From: Chryseobacterium culicis
Lineage (GTDB): Bacteria; Bacteroidota; Bacteroidia; Flavobacteriales; Weeksellaceae
Direction: 5' to 3'
Assembly: GCF_002979755.1 (NCBI RefSeq)
Contig: NZ_PCPP01000001.1
Span: 2,078,665 to 2,142,664 of the forward strand
DNA length: 64,000 bases
The notes under the pieces are model-generated. The model saw nothing but the letters and a program-made list of their open reading frames with translations, was not told the origin of the DNA and searched no databases. Position numbers and translations under genes: made by a program. Position 1 is the first letter of the stretch; the number at the start of each line of letters is the position of its first letter. Of the stretch, positions 62,524 to 64,000 are shown piece by piece.

Positions 62524-64000
62524 TTAAAAAGTATAATTGACATTGAGCTGAAAAATAGTTCCGTTAAATCCAAACTGATTCACCTCCCAAGGGTATTTGA
62601 ACCTTCCTCCAAGATCTGTGACTACATCTCCTTTGCTGTCTATTATATCCGGATAAATATTAAATAAGTTATTGACAACTCCGGAAACTTTAAGATCATT
62701 CGTGATTTTATAGGTTAAAACGATGTCTGTAATTACCTTACCAGAAAATGTCTGATCTTTGGCAGGATCAGTAGCGTGCTGCCATGTAACCGAACCAAAA
62801 TACGTATTATTAAGGTTAAAATTAAACTTTGAAATATCATACGAAAGACTAAGAATAGTTTTTGTTTTTGGTCTTGCAGAGATAATTCTGGATTGTTCTT
62901 TTCTATCAAAAAAGTTTTCTGAATAGCCGTTTTCAGCCAAAATAGGCGGAACAGCAATATTATCTACTATTTTAGTTTCGTTATAATTGAAAGCAGCAAT
63001 AATTCCCAATTTTCCTTTGCCAATAGCAGAAGTATAATAATTAGCTACAAAATCAACCCCTTCAGTCACTGTATTTACCGCATTGGTAAAAAACTTCAGA
63101 GAGGTTATTTTGTTATTATTTAATATGACTTCCACAGGGTTTGTTAGATCCGGACTCCCTGGAGCACCGGTTTTGTACCCAATATCTCCTGAGAAAAGAA
63201 CCCGGTCTTTAATTTTTATTCTGTAATAATCTGCGGTAATAGTCAGGTTTTTAAAAGGCTTTACGGCAAATCCTCCCGTAATATTAAAAGCTTTTTCAGC
63301 ATTTAATTTGGGCACCCCAAGATCGGATCTTATAATTTGAGAGTCATTATTAAAAGTACCCTGATTAGCTACCGTATTCCCTGTAATTTTGGTTTGAACA
63401 TTAGAGTAATAAATCTGGTGTAACGAAGGAGCACGGAATCCCGTAGAAACCGACCCTCGGAAAACCAATTTATCATCCAGTAATTTATATCTTGCGTTTC
63501 CTTTCCATGAAACATTATTTCCGAAATCACTGAAATTTTCATACCTCACCGTTCCTCCAATTAACAGGTTTTTCGTAACATCCCATTCAGCATTCATGTA
63601 AGCTCCGATATTCTGACGATTTTTGTTAACTTCATTTTGAGGCTGCAGTCCCGGAAATGATTCTGCTCCACTTCCTTTATAAGATGCTTCCTCTCCTGCC
63701 CTTGCCTGATAATTTTCATTGCGCACTTCAGCTCCCGCTCCTAAAACAAGGGTACCAAAATCCCGGCTGAAATCTATGTTTCCAATAATATTACTGAACT
63801 GGTGGCCACCTGCTTTAAAATAGGTGGGTGAATTTGCACCCAAAGATGTATTAATGGTATTTCCTACAGCATAATCTACGGCATTAGAGCCAAAGGTTGC
63901 ACTCCCATCAAAACTCCATTTTCCAAACATTCCTTTCCACCCGGAGGTTAAATTATAATCGTAAACATCTGTTTTAAATTGCGGTTGAAATCCATTGTAA
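62524..64000 (-). CDS. TonB-dependent receptor, C-terminal part (5' end outside window)
   Basis: The minus-strand frame is open to the window edge at 64000, so only the last 491 residues are seen. They form part of a TonB-receptor barrel: long loops with Asn/Ser/Gly and aromatic-ending strands, the conserved RGSVSTGFRAPSLHQIYY that follows the first barrel strands, and the C-terminal FQLNVNYTF. An in-frame ATG at 63930 is not the start. The closest genes are cobalamin adenosyltransferase and thiamine pyrophosphokinase, so a corrinoid or thiamine receptor is conceivable but unsupported. Confidence 0.9.
   Translation of the reverse strand, partial: YNGFQPQFKTDVYDYNLTSGWKGMFGKWSFDGSATFGSNAVDYAVGNTINTSLGANSPTYFKAGGHQFSNIIGNIDFSRDFGTLVLGAGAEVRNENYQARAGEEASYKGSGAESFPGLQPQNEVNKNRQNIGAYMNAEWDVTKNLLIGGTVRYENFSDFGNNVSWKGNARYKLLDDKLVFRGSVSTGFRAPSLHQIYYSNVQTKITGNTVANQGTFNNDSQIIRSDLGVPKLNAEKAFNITGGFAVKPFKNLTITADYYRIKIKDRVLFSGDIGYKTGAPGSPDLTNPVEVILNNNKITSLKFFTNAVNTVTEGVDFVANYYTSAIGKGKLGIIAAFNYNETKIVDNIAVPPILAENGYSENFFDRKEQSRIISARPKTKTILSLSYDISKFNFNLNNTYFGSVTWQHATDPAKDQTFSGKVITDIVLTYKITNDLKVSGVVNNLFNIYPDIIDSKGDVVTDLGGRFKYPWEVNQFGFNGTIFQLNVNYTF

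Noticed and set aside
1..64000. tRNA, rRNA, CRISPR array, prophage or insertion-sequence genes
   Set aside because: I found no cloverleaf-like sequence with a CCA end, no regularly spaced repeats, and no transposase, integrase or phage protein among the coding sequences.

Overview
The window comes from an AT-rich chromosome of a flavobacterium, most likely Chryseobacterium or a close relative. The evidence is two proteins with C-terminal type IX secretion (Por) sorting domains, four TonB-receptor-like outer membrane proteins, Bacteroidetes-style signal peptides and lipoboxes, almost no Shine-Dalgarno sequences, and a promoter of the TTG / TAnnTTTG type. Most of it is ordinary core genome. I see no tRNA, rRNA, CRISPR array, prophage or insertion sequence.

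Layout. 1-2.6 kb: end of a succinate dehydrogenase operon (sdhA, cut by the window edge, and sdhB). 2.7-9 kb: a cyclase-family hydrolase, a membrane protein, a nucleoid-associated protein, a duplicated two-gene module (small membrane peptide plus small soluble helical protein), a lipoprotein, a thioredoxin-like protein and an unknown secreted protein. 9-12 kb: an AraC-type regulator followed by DoxX and cupin genes, with an inverted repeat between regulator and DoxX, then a multi-pass membrane acyltransferase-like protein. 12.2-20.5 kb: an alpha/beta hydrolase next to the remnant of a second cytochrome c peroxidase gene, and a four-gene operon (TonB receptor, DUF4876-like lipoprotein, outer-membrane barrel, di-heme peroxidase). 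20.9-31.8 kb: dnaK, a secreted M43 metalloprotease, polyphosphate kinase and exopolyphosphatase with overlapping ends, an NAD-binding protein coupled to a tiny membrane peptide, and a large secreted beta-propeller protein. 32-39 kb: a DUF3060-like protein and a five-gene RND efflux operon bounded by two Cys-rich small proteins, probably for a metal. 39.2-40.6 kb: NifU-like and Mrp-like Fe-S proteins. 41-55 kb: two OMP beta-barrel receptors, a GH92 mannosidase, a phytanoyl-CoA dioxygenase-like protein, a dicarboxylate/amino-acid symporter, a BON-domain pair and a CocE-type peptidase/acylase. 55-61 kb: AlkB-like and Ada-like alkylation repair, arginine decarboxylase and agmatinase (putrescine synthesis), an HAD phosphatase and a tyrosine-phosphatase-like lipoprotein. 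61-64 kb: thiamine pyrophosphokinase, cobalamin adenosyltransferase and the 3' part of another TonB receptor.

Features beyond routine annotation are: the tandem small-TM/soluble module at 5.77-6.96 kb; the TonB-DUF4876-barrel-peroxidase operon, whose upstream region shares an exact 16-base AT-rich motif with another gene; the peroxidase gene remnant at 12.3 kb; a composite repeat in inverted orientation on both sides of the 55.7-60.9 kb genes; and a sigma-54-like promoter with TGTCA repeats upstream of dnaK. No single element is an obvious new defence or mobile system. The duplicated module and the peroxidase operon are the best candidates for undescribed biology.
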